Position numbers and translations under genes: made by a program. From positions 5,215 to 69,214 of the forward strand of contig JALNXG010000008.1 of assembly GCA_023230485.1 (NCBI GenBank): a stretch of 64,000 nucleotides of DNA, in the 5' to 3' direction. This document shows, one piece after another, positions 55,985 through 64,000 of the stretch. Numbering within the stretch: position 1 is the first letter of the stretch; each line of letters starts with the position of its first letter. The stretch is from Melioribacteraceae bacterium. Lineage in GTDB: Bacteria; Bacteroidota; Ignavibacteria; Ignavibacteriales; Melioribacteraceae. The notes under the pieces were generated by a model that did no database searches, was not told the DNA's origin, and saw only the letters and a program-made list of their open reading frames with translations.

Positions 55985-57112
55985 TTAAGTATTTGTTTTT
56001 CTGGATTCTTCGTTAGATTTCCATACCCGAATAAAGTTATCGGAACATATTTTCTTCATATATTCTTCCGAATATCCACGATTGAATAATTCTGCAATTA
56101 AATTTGGATAGGAGGATACATCCTTTAATCCTTCAGGGAGTTGGTCTCCTAATCCGTCATAATCAGAGCCTATTCCCACATAATCGATTCCGACCAAATC
56201 AACAACGTGATCAATATGATTTGCCACATCACTAATTGTTGCAAAGACTTTTGGGTTAGCTGTTTTATACGCATCTCTAATTTCATCCGCTTCTTTTGAA
56301 TCTGAAGGAATAGAAAGTCTTTTCAGAATTTCGCTTATCTCTTTTTTCTCATTCCTGGAGCGTTCAAGTATATCACCTCGTAAAAAATCAGACCCAAAAT
56401 TAATTTGAATTACTCCTCCATTCGTAGCTAAATCTTTAATCATTTCATCACTCATATTTCTTTCCCAACCGGGAGTAAAATGTCTGCATGATGAATGAGT
56501 AGCAGCAATTGGAAGTTTGCTATATTTCAATACATCATAGAAGGTTTTATCTGATACATGGGATACGTCTATCATCATTCCAATTAAATTCATTTCCTGA
56601 ATCAGTTCGATTCCGAAATCACTTAATCCACTCCACCTTTCTGAATCATCATAGGAAGAGTCACATATATGATTATTACGAGAATGAGCTAATGTTAAAT
56701 ATCGAATTCCTCTTTCAAAAAAATAATGTAGATTTTCTAAATTACCTGAAATCGGAGCACCGTTTTCTAAAGCAAGAATAAATGAAAACAATTTATTTTT
56801 ATGATTTTGTTGAAGTGTATTAATATCAGGAGCAAGAGCTAAAATGTCTTGATGCTCCCGAACAATCTCTTCCATAAGATCAATTTGACTGTTCGCAAAA
56901 TTCAATGCTCCCGATTCTTCGAGTGTAACAGGAACATAGATAGCTGCAAATGCTCCCGCTAAACCACCTTTTTTTGCCCTCACTAAATCAAAATCACCTG
57001 TAGAAGTTTGTTTAGTAATATCCTCCATATTTAATAACAAACGTGAAGGTAGATCAATATGTGTATCGATTAGAATGTTCTTTTTTAGAAAATTATTAGC
57101 TTTTTTTAACAT
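55985..57112 (-). CDS. Membrane dipeptidase-like (M19 family) peptidase
   Basis: 375 residues from ATG 57112, with GGGGAG four bases upstream; the ATG at 57175 has no such site. The metal ligands of renal dipeptidase-type enzymes are visible: IDTHIDLP (HxD), ALENGAPI, DVSHVSD and AATHSSCR, with GIGSDYDGLG near the end. It hydrolyses dipeptides. It follows a POT-like transporter gene on the same strand, suggesting uptake and cleavage of dipeptides. Confidence 0.92.
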   Translation of the reverse strand: MLKKANNFLKKNILIDTHIDLPSRLLLNMEDITKQTSTGDFDLVRAKKGGLAGAFAAIYVPVTLEESGALNFANSQIDLMEEIVREHQDILALAPDINTLQQNHKNKLFSFILALENGAPISGNLENLHYFFERGIRYLTLAHSRNNHICDSSYDDSERWSGLSDFGIELIQEMNLIGMMIDVSHVSDKTFYDVLKYSKLPIAATHSSCRHFTPGWERNMSDEMIKDLATNGGVIQINFGSDFLRGDILERSRNEKKEISEILKRLSIPSDSKEADEIRDAYKTANPKVFATISDVANHIDHVVDLVGIDYVGIGSDYDGLGDQLPEGLKDVSSYPNLIAELFNRGYSEEYMKKICSDNFIRVWKSNEESRKTNT

Positions 57113-57221
57113 CGTGCTCCCCAAAAAACTTTTGTTAGCGCATTTTCCATGGTTAAGTGAAGGAATATAAACCATTTAATTACGGTAGGTTATATTCTCT
57201 CACTTAGACAATGAAATATCA

Positions 57222-58613
57222 TTAAGCATGCTTCGTTTTAAATCCTTTTAGCATCCAATTTCTTGCAAGATATAATCCAATTGGAGTTAAGATTGCTATA
57301 AATCCATATAATAACCACATTGTTTCAGTATTCATGCTGCTCTGTGGCATATCTGCAGGACAGTATTGGAGCAAGAACCATCCTGAATATAATGAAGTAA
57401 CAATCTTAGTCAAGAACCAAGGGAACTGCCCAATGCCCATATAAATGCCGGTCATGTTTTTGGGAGCAATCTCTGCCACCCACTGGAGAAAACGTGGTTG
57501 CCACATTGCTTCGCCAATTGTCATTATTATTAAGTACGACATTAATGTAGTCATCGAAGGACCTAAAGCTAAAATAAAAGTAGGCAATGCCATAATCAAA
57601 GTACCGGCAATCATCATCTTATATGTATTTCTTTTTGCTGTTAATGCTGCCACAATTGGAGTTAATACAAAAATTAGGATCGGATTAAGGTTTACAAAAA
57701 ACTCAAAATTTTCCTGGACAAAACCATCAAATGCCCTGCTTGTATATAAAGGTAAAGTAAGCCAATTGTGAGCAAATAATGTTTGTACTGGAATTAGAAT
57801 AAAGATAAAGAATAGAAAACGCATATCTTTTAATGGGAAATTCTTCATGTAGAAACGAGCTTTTTCTTTGAATGTCATGTCTCCAAGTTCATCTTCATTA
57901 TCTTCTTCAGTTTCCCCTCTTTCAAGAGCTGATTTCTCGGTTGCTTCTTTTTCTGCTTTTCTGGTAATTAATAATAATACAACTATCATACCCGCAACTG
58001 TAAGACCTACATAAACCCAGAAAACGCCTGTGATTCCAAAAGCTCTTCTTACGGGAGGCGAGATTAATCCCGGAAGAAATCCGCCAAGATTCATTAATGC
58101 GTAAAGCATAGCATATCCCATAGCCGCAGTATTTTCATTAGTGAATTTTTTGACAGCCGCATACGCCGCCGGTTGATAAATCCCATATCCAATCACGATG
58201 CCCAAAATACCAATCATAGATATTATATGAGCAGACCCCCACAATCCGGGCTCTGCCACACTCGGAGCTATCGTCAGTAATATTCTGCCTACTAACATAA
58301 ATAGAAGAGAATAGAAAAGTGCCTTTCTAACGCCAATCCAATCGACCGTAGCACCTAAGAAGAGCATACTTAATGTAATGCCACCCGTTAAGATACCGAG
58401 CATGTTTCCGGCTTTGATATCATCTAATTTTATATATCCGTTAAAATAGATAGCCAATAAACCGACAATTCCGAAATACGTTAATCCTTCTAAAACATAA
58501 GATAGATTAACACCAAATAAAGCACGTGAAGTCTTAGTCAAATCAATAAATGGCTGTGATATTTCTTTCCAAGTATTTTTTAATATAGTGCTAACTGACT
58601 GCTTTGATTCCAT
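57222..58613 (-). CDS. MFS transporter, POT/PTR-like
   Basis: 463 residues with about 12-14 membrane segments and a charged central loop (about 225-245). NLSYVLEGLTYFGIVGLL matches the ExxEYFG-type start of oligopeptide transporters in modified form; AMWQPRFLQWVAEIAP resembles the C-terminal half of the 40415-41683 protein. Probable peptide or solute/proton symporter. Sixteen nt after murB and ahead of the dipeptidase gene. Confidence 0.8.
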   Translation of the reverse strand: MESKQSVSTILKNTWKEISQPFIDLTKTSRALFGVNLSYVLEGLTYFGIVGLLAIYFNGYIKLDDIKAGNMLGILTGGITLSMLFLGATVDWIGVRKALFYSLLFMLVGRILLTIAPSVAEPGLWGSAHIISMIGILGIVIGYGIYQPAAYAAVKKFTNENTAAMGYAMLYALMNLGGFLPGLISPPVRRAFGITGVFWVYVGLTVAGMIVVLLLITRKAEKEATEKSALERGETEEDNEDELGDMTFKEKARFYMKNFPLKDMRFLFFIFILIPVQTLFAHNWLTLPLYTSRAFDGFVQENFEFFVNLNPILIFVLTPIVAALTAKRNTYKMMIAGTLIMALPTFILALGPSMTTLMSYLIIMTIGEAMWQPRFLQWVAEIAPKNMTGIYMGIGQFPWFLTKIVTSLYSGWFLLQYCPADMPQSSMNTETMWLLYGFIAILTPIGLYLARNWMLKGFKTKHA

Positions 58614-58628
58614 AATTTCCTCAATGAA

Positions 58629-59639
58629 TTAATAGAAATTAACTTCAGTCTCCAATTCAATACCGAATTTAGAGATTACAGAATCTTTAATCTCTTGTGT
58701 AAAGTTTAGAATTGATTGAGAAGTTGCGTTTCCGTAATTAATAATGATTAATGCTTGTCTATGATATGAAGCTACATCCCCTTCTCTTTTACCTTTCCAA
58801 CCGCACTGCTCAATCAGCCATCCTGCCGGTAATTTAATTTTACGATCAGGTGATTTAAAATAGGGCAAATCTGGATTTTGATCTATGAGATTTGTTAATT
58901 GTTTCGCAGAGATTTCAGGATTCTTGTAAAAACTACCGGCATTCCCTATTACTTTTGGATTAGGCAGTTTTGATTCTCTAACTTTTATGATATGATCTCT
59001 TACTTTTTTTATTGTAATATTTTTTCTCAACTTATTTAAGTCAGCTAAATCTCTATAATTAAGTTTGAAATTTTTTTCCTTGGAAAGTCTCAGCTTTACT
59101 GAGGTAATGATAAATTTATCCTTCAATTCACTTTTAAAAATACTGTCTCTATAACCAAATTCTGATTCCCCTAATGAAAAACTTTTTTCTACTAAATCAG
59201 CAGTATAAAACCCATCTAATGAATAGAATACATCTTTTAATTCAGCACCATATGCACCTATATTCTGGATTGGGGCTGCTCCGATGGTACCTGGAATCAA
59301 TGAAAGATTCTCAATTCCATAATATTCATTATTTACAGCGAATTGTACCACTTCGTCCCATTCTTCACCTGCCTTACAATCGATTAGTACACTATCATCA
59401 TCTTGTGAGACTATATCAATTCCTTTAGTAATTAAGTGAACCACTAATCCATCAAAATCCTTTGTAAAAAGAATATTACTTCCACCACCAAGAAGAAGAA
59501 TTTTTTCTCCTTTGGATTTATATTCTTTTACTATCTCTTTTAAGTCACTCTCATTTTCAATTTCGATAAAATATTTTGATTTTACGTCAATCTTAAAGGT
59601 GTTTAGTTCTTGTAGAGAATAATTTTCTTTTATTTTCAT
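58629..59639 (-). CDS. murB: UDP-N-acetylenolpyruvoylglucosamine reductase
   Basis: 336 residues, the E. coli-length (type I) form. FAD-binding: KILLLGGGSNILF, SLIPGTIGAAPIQNIGAYG; the proton donor Ser is in GNAGSFYKNP and the last Glu in ELETEVNFY. It reduces the enolpyruvyl group in UDP-MurNAc synthesis. Start overlaps comEC by 4 nt. Confidence 0.96.
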   Translation of the reverse strand: MKIKENYSLQELNTFKIDVKSKYFIEIENESDLKEIVKEYKSKGEKILLLGGGSNILFTKDFDGLVVHLITKGIDIVSQDDDSVLIDCKAGEEWDEVVQFAVNNEYYGIENLSLIPGTIGAAPIQNIGAYGAELKDVFYSLDGFYTADLVEKSFSLGESEFGYRDSIFKSELKDKFIITSVKLRLSKEKNFKLNYRDLADLNKLRKNITIKKVRDHIIKVRESKLPNPKVIGNAGSFYKNPEISAKQLTNLIDQNPDLPYFKSPDRKIKLPAGWLIEQCGWKGKREGDVASYHRQALIIINYGNATSQSILNFTQEIKDSVISKFGIELETEVNFY

Positions 59640-62008
59640 TTTAGTATTTTTGTTGATTGGCTATTACGCCAGTCTATTAAATTAATTTTTGTGCCATCCG
59701 ATTCTATAATCACGGCACCCATTTGATCAGTTCTGAATAATTTGATTCCTAAATTAGCAAAATTTTCAAGCACTTGTTTATTCGGATGATTATAAATATT
59801 CTTTTCTCCGGCACTAATTATCCCATATCTCGGAGCTACAGTCTTAATGAAACTAATAGAGGAACTAGAAGAACTTCCATGATGTGCAACTTTTAGAATA
59901 TCTGATTTGAGAAATTCACCATATTCAGAAATTAATTCTCTTTCCAATCTCATTGAAGCGTCCCCCGTAAAGAGAAATGAGTTTTTACCATAAACTAACT
60001 TCATTACCAAACTCTTATCGTTTGAATCTGAATCTCTGAATTGTAATGAATTATTTAGTAGATATAGGTTTACTTCCCCAATTTTTAAATTCATTTTATT
60101 ATTGAAAGCAATACGAATATTTTGTGATCTAAAATAATCATAAGCCTTTATAGAAAGCTGATCAGATGAATCTAATTCAGGTATATAAACTTCCAAAACT
60201 AATGAGTTTTTTATTAACGAAATTGAGCCACCAAAATGGTCGTAATCGTAATGAGTTATAAATAAAAAATCAATCTTTTCAATATCGAGAAATTTTAATA
60301 ATGGTTTAATCACTCTTTCGCCATTATCCATATATAAAGAAGCATTACCAGCATCAATAAGGGCATGTTTACCATTTGGAAATTGAATTAGAAAAGAGTC
60401 ACCCTGCCCGACATCTAAAGCAATCACATAAAGATTTCCATCTTCTAATATTTTATTATCAAAAAATGAGCTAATTACAAGAAAATTACCTGACAATAAT
60501 ATTATCACAAGAATTCTTGAGATAATATTTTTTATATAACTCTTTAATAATATTATTCCGGCAATGAAGGAGAATGCGAATAAAATAATCTTGGCAAGAC
60601 TAAAATTATATACCATCAAATTAGCGAACTCAATTGCAGCTGTCTTATCAATTACCCATAACATTAAGTATGTATAATTATTATTTGCTATTGCTATAAT
60701 ACCCGCTAATGTCATAGAGAAGTAGGATATTATTACTGTTGCAATCCCTACAAGGTATATCAATCCTGATACCGGCACAACTATCATATTAACGAATATC
60801 GATATCAAAGAAATATTATTGAAGTAATATATAATTATTGGCAGAGTGCCTATTTGAGCCGCTAATGTCATTCCTATAAAACTTAACAACCTATTTTTTA
60901 TTGGTATATAAAGCGAATAAATTAAAATAGAAAATACAGCTCCGAATGATAATTGAAAAGCGGCAGAGAAAAGATCATTTGGATTAATTAAGATAATTAT
61001 AAATGCAGCAATAAAAAGACTATTAAAATTATTTTTATTCCTGCCAAGTAATGAAGAAAAGATAAATACACCCATCATAATTGCGGCTCTAATTATAGAT
61101 GGAGCTGTACCGGTAATTATGACAAAGACAACTACTGCCGCCAATGAAACAATTAATCTAACTTTTAATCCGAACCTTCCGAATAGGAAATAAATAATTA
61201 ATATTACATAAGCGATATTCATCCCCGAAACTGCAAGAATATGGAACACACCGGTATCAATAAATTCTTGTTGAGTATCGTATGTAATTAGGTATCTATC
61301 AGCCAATAAAAACCCTCTAAGCAACGCCGCCGCATCAAGGCTATGTAATTCCTTAATTCTATAATCGATCGATTTACGGATATCTAAAATGGTATTTTGA
61401 AAATGGTTAGTATGATTGTTTTTTACTTTTATTGCTGATAGGTCTTCAGTGGAAATAAGTGCAGCTATATTATTAGCTAGTAAATATTCTGAATAATCAA
61501 ACTCACCCGGATTTCTTTCTGAATTTGGCTTCGAGAATTTACCTCTTATCCTAATCGAATCTCCGATACTTATATTATTATAAAGTTTTATTAGTTCTTT
61601 ATTTTCTCCATAAATATTTGCGATAACATTAATTGGCTTAGTTATGACAGTAAATGGAAAAATTTTTTTAGTTGATAAATATAAGGTAATTCTTTTATCA
61701 CGAATTAGATCGATATTCGTAATTTCAGCGTCAAGTTGCGACTTTATTACTTTTGTTTCTTGGTATGGGTAAATATCGTTTGGAAGAATATAATTATAAT
61801 AAAAGATTGAACCGGTTAATATTATTAATAGAATTTGCAGTATTAAGATATACTTGCTTTCTTGTTGTTTCTTAAATTGAATAAGAAGTATGAGTAATAA
61901 TACTGCCGAAAGAAAAAGTAAGACGTAAAAATTAATTTCAAATACTTTTTCTAAAATTATGCCGATTATAAATAGGAATACAAACCTATTTAATGGTGTA
62001 TTTATCAC
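59636..62008 (-). CDS. comEC: ComEC/Rec2 competence DNA-translocation channel
   Basis: 790 residues. A membrane part (N-terminal segments, then an OB-like DUF4131 region around 100-190, then the Competence domain with HILAVSGMNIAYVIL) is followed by a C-terminal metallo-beta-lactamase domain (about 525-780) with FITHYDYDHFGGS and VAHHGSSSSS. It moves DNA across the inner membrane during natural transformation. Overlaps neighbours on both sides by 4 nt. Confidence 0.95.
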   Translation of the reverse strand: MINTPLNRFVFLFIIGIILEKVFEINFYVLLFLSAVLLLILLIQFKKQQESKYILILQILLIILTGSIFYYNYILPNDIYPYQETKVIKSQLDAEITNIDLIRDKRITLYLSTKKIFPFTVITKPINVIANIYGENKELIKLYNNISIGDSIRIRGKFSKPNSERNPGEFDYSEYLLANNIAALISTEDLSAIKVKNNHTNHFQNTILDIRKSIDYRIKELHSLDAAALLRGFLLADRYLITYDTQQEFIDTGVFHILAVSGMNIAYVILIIYFLFGRFGLKVRLIVSLAAVVVFVIITGTAPSIIRAAIMMGVFIFSSLLGRNKNNFNSLFIAAFIIILINPNDLFSAAFQLSFGAVFSILIYSLYIPIKNRLLSFIGMTLAAQIGTLPIIIYYFNNISLISIFVNMIVVPVSGLIYLVGIATVIISYFSMTLAGIIAIANNNYTYLMLWVIDKTAAIEFANLMVYNFSLAKIILFAFSFIAGIILLKSYIKNIISRILVIILLSGNFLVISSFFDNKILEDGNLYVIALDVGQGDSFLIQFPNGKHALIDAGNASLYMDNGERVIKPLLKFLDIEKIDFLFITHYDYDHFGGSISLIKNSLVLEVYIPELDSSDQLSIKAYDYFRSQNIRIAFNNKMNLKIGEVNLYLLNNSLQFRDSDSNDKSLVMKLVYGKNSFLFTGDASMRLERELISEYGEFLKSDILKVAHHGSSSSSSISFIKTVAPRYGIISAGEKNIYNHPNKQVLENFANLGIKLFRTDQMGAVIIESDGTKINLIDWRNSQSTKILK

Positions 62009-62913
62009 CTGTATTGTCCAAGTATAGTTTCATTCATATCGGAGAGGTTTTTTATTCTTTCATAAAAATGTTTATGATTTTTACCAACAACAATTGAAAG
62101 CGATGGATTAAGGGTGTGCATCTTTATAGAGATATCTTCGAAATTGCCATGATCAGAACATATTAATAAAGTGAAATCTTCGAGTGATTCGCTCTTTTTA
62201 AGAAGATCAAATAAGAAGTCATCTAATGTCTTAATCCAATTATCAAATTGGTCTTTGTGCCTGCCATGCCCCAAATGATCAGTAAGGAAATATTCAAAAA
62301 GCGTAAAATGATGTTCTTTAGATATTGCAAGGAGTCTATCAACTGCCGTTTCAGATTTAATCAGTTCAAGATCATAACTAAATTTATTAATCCAAATACT
62401 ATTATCGATTTCAGCACTGAGTGCATTTCCATTTTTTAATTCTTCATACCTTCTCAATTCTAAACCAGCATAGAGTGCACTTAAGGAAGTAACGCTCAGC
62501 CGTCTTCTACCTGAATTAATATAATCGAAAAAAGGTTTCGGATAAGCATTGACGAAGGTCGCCTTCAATCCGAGATCAAAGAAACTTTTGAAAATGTTTT
62601 TTTCTTTAATTAAGGGCTTCAAATCAGGATGAGGATGCGGACCAAAATGCTGTCCAAGAATTTGCTGAGCATTAATACCACAAAATATTGAAGTCTGTCC
62701 AGTTCCACTTAATGGTATATTCGGAACACCCATGATTGGATCAACCGGAAAAAGTACAGCATTTTCTTTCCAAATAACTTGATTGTCTATATGAGGAATA
62801 TCTTCAAAATATTCAGTAAGGAATTTAAAATTATATTTAAAAAAGGGATTTTTTTCGTAATCTTTCTCGCCAATTCCTACACCATCGATAAATACCATTA
62901 ATGTAGAATGCAT
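62005..62913 (-). CDS. Alkaline-phosphatase-superfamily metalloenzyme of unknown substrate
   Basis: 302 residues. MVFIDGVGIGEKD supplies the first metal Asp, SGTGQTSIFCG the active-site Thr/Ser region, TDHLGHGRHKD and CSDHGNFED the later metal His/Asp residues, as in phosphopentomutase/phosphoglycerate-mutase-type enzymes. No signal peptide, so cytoplasmic. Substrate unknown. It is translationally coupled to dtd and comEC. Confidence 0.8.
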   Translation of the reverse strand: MHSTLMVFIDGVGIGEKDYEKNPFFKYNFKFLTEYFEDIPHIDNQVIWKENAVLFPVDPIMGVPNIPLSGTGQTSIFCGINAQQILGQHFGPHPHPDLKPLIKEKNIFKSFFDLGLKATFVNAYPKPFFDYINSGRRRLSVTSLSALYAGLELRRYEELKNGNALSAEIDNSIWINKFSYDLELIKSETAVDRLLAISKEHHFTLFEYFLTDHLGHGRHKDQFDNWIKTLDDFLFDLLKKSESLEDFTLLICSDHGNFEDISIKMHTLNPSLSIVVGKNHKHFYERIKNLSDMNETILGQYR

Positions 62914-63362
62914 TATTTCGATTCCACTATTATTGTAACCGGACCTTCATTATGAATTTCAACAGCCATCATCTCTCCAAAAACACCTGTTTTAACTTTT
63001 TCAGCACCAATATTCTTTTTGAGTTTTTCAACAAATTTATTATAAATTTCGATTGCAATTTCAGGTCTTGCCGCTTCAATAAAGCTAGGTCTATTGCCTT
63101 TCGCCGTTTCTGCATAGAGAGTAAATTGAGAAATAATAAGTATCTCCCCTTCAACATCTTTTAGTGATAAATTCATCTTCTCATTTGCATCTTCAAATAT
63201 TCTTAAGTTAGTGCATTTATCAGCTAAGTATTCAACTTCTGTAATTGTATCAGTATGAGTTATTCCAAGCAAAATTACAAATCCCTTTCCTATCTTGGAG
63301 AAGTAATCGAGCCGATCTATTTTTACAGACCCTTTAGAAACTCTCTGAACGACAGCTCTCAT
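62913..63362 (-). CDS. dtd: D-aminoacyl-tRNA deacylase
   Basis: 149 residues. MRAVVQRVSKGSVKI at the start, SQFTLYAETAKGNRPSF in the middle and NEGPVTIIVES at the end (Gly-cisPro GPVT motif) identify DTD. It removes D-amino acids (and Gly) mis-attached to tRNA. Overlaps prmC by 4 nt. Confidence 0.97.
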   Translation of the reverse strand: MRAVVQRVSKGSVKIDRLDYFSKIGKGFVILLGITHTDTITEVEYLADKCTNLRIFEDANEKMNLSLKDVEGEILIISQFTLYAETAKGNRPSFIEAARPEIAIEIYNKFVEKLKKNIGAEKVKTGVFGEMMAVEIHNEGPVTIIVESK

Positions 63363-64000
63363 AATTTTATTCCACTTACAACACGGTTAATCTTTTGTAA
63401 ATCTTGGTACACTTTTATTTCAGAGAATAGATTTTCTTCTAATAGTTGAGATACTTTTTCAGATTGCCCTTTTCCCACTTCAAAATAAATTGTCCCTCCC
63501 GATTTAAGAAGCGTTCTTCCTTTATTTGAAATAACGTCGTAAAACTCATAACCATCACCATTATCAGTTACAGCTAAACGTGGTTCAAATTCCTTTATCT
63601 CCTTTTGAATTGTTTCATATTCAAGACTACTTACATAAGGCGGATTAGAAACTATTAAATCAAATCGTTCATTAAATTCCTTGGCAATTTCTTGTTTAAT
63701 ATCTTGTAACCGAAACTCGATATTTTCTACATTATTGATTACTGAATTTTTCTTTGCCGTATCTAAAGCTGTTTCCGAGATATCTATTGCGATAGCATTA
63801 CTATTAACCATTTTTTTTGCTAAGGCAATAGCAATTGCCCCACTCCCGGTACCAATATCTAAAATATTTATCTTCTTATCCATACCGTAATTATTCAGAA
63901 TTGTTTCAATAAGGATTTCGGTTTCTTGTCGAGGGATAAGAACATTTTTATTTACATATATTCTGCAATCATAAAAATCGACATGACCAATAATATATTG
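63359..64000 (-). CDS. prmC: Release factor glutamine methyltransferase (N-terminus cut by window edge)
   Basis: The frame is open to the right window edge, giving 213 visible residues; the ATG at 63883 is internal. NVLIPRQETEILIE, ILDIGTGSGAIAIAL and VSNPPYV are the PrmC/HemK motifs, with NPPY binding the target glutamine. It methylates the GGQ motif of release factors. First visible gene of the operon dtd-phosphatase-comEC-murB; the start codon lies outside the window. Confidence 0.95.
   Translation of the reverse strand, partial: QYIIGHVDFYDCRIYVNKNVLIPRQETEILIETILNNYGMDKKINILDIGTGSGAIAIALAKKMVNSNAIAIDISETALDTAKKNSVINNVENIEFRLQDIKQEIAKEFNERFDLIVSNPPYVSSLEYETIQKEIKEFEPRLAVTDNGDGYEFYDVISNKGRTLLKSGGTIYFEVGKGQSEKVSQLLEENLFSEIKVYQDLQKINRVVSGIKL

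Overview
The window is AT-rich bacterial chromosome, most likely from an Ignavibacteria/Melioribacter-type lineage of the Bacteroidota-Chlorobiota-Ignavibacteriota group. That placement is inference. It rests on secreted proteins ending in the type IX-like sorting module that opens with NYPNPFNP, a GWxTD-domain protein, a DUF4834-type small protein, leucine dehydrogenase, and the dense overlapping gene organisation. Both window edges cut genes: a GH2 glycosidase on the left and prmC on the right.

Region 1-8.3 kb (minus strand) is a secreted polysaccharide cluster: a GH2 exo-beta-D-glucosaminidase-like enzyme, a GH16 beta-glucanase whose domain order is circularly permuted as in the Fibrobacter lichenase, a large carbohydrate-binding protein and an arylsulfotransferase-family protein. 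The last three carry C-terminal sorting modules. It is followed by an OmpA/thrombospondin-type-3 outer-membrane protein and a rubrerythrin.

Region 10.9-17.0 kb is the accessory region and the most unusual part. A 1160-residue protein combines an unassigned 350-370-residue N-terminal domain (possibly a degenerate HerA/VirD4-type fold), an intact group-II-intron-like reverse transcriptase (YADD) and an intact Cas1 integrase (E994, H1059, D1071). It is co-translated (ATGA overlap) with an unrecognised 115-residue protein and faces a divergent, unrecognised 285-residue protein. A 389-bp non-coding stretch with a 22-bp perfect palindrome follows, and then a tyrosine recombinase whose frame is broken at a T9 tract. 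No Cas2, CRISPR array, Cas6 or interference gene is visible anywhere in the 64 kb, so this may be an RT-Cas1 system working outside a conventional CRISPR locus. Two tRNA genes (Val, Gly) flank it on the right.

The remainder is housekeeping in long, tightly packed operons. 17.3-29.7 kb: M50-like membrane protein, UMF1-type MFS, nusB, leucine dehydrogenase, a DUF218 protein, tonB, vanZ-like, nnrDE, nhaD-like, asnS. 27.7-36.8 kb: M1 peptidase, membrane protein, def, fmt, cysteine/cystathionine synthase, folB, folK, deoxynucleoside kinase, a DUF4834 protein and a heptosyltransferase-Ppx/GppA fusion. 38.5-43.3 kb: surface-sugar genes (wbpE/wbpD-like, O-antigen ligase-like). 43.3-49.5 kb: tRNA-Arg, tadA, adk, then rho-GWxTD-pdxA-methyltransferase-ftsE. 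49.7-55.2 kb: unknown helical protein-manC-rpiB variant-pyrK-pyrD-folC. 56-64 kb: prmC-dtd-phosphatase-like-comEC-murB-MFS-membrane dipeptidase.

Functions were assigned by reading motifs in the translated sequences. No database search was possible, so substrate specificities are family-level inferences.
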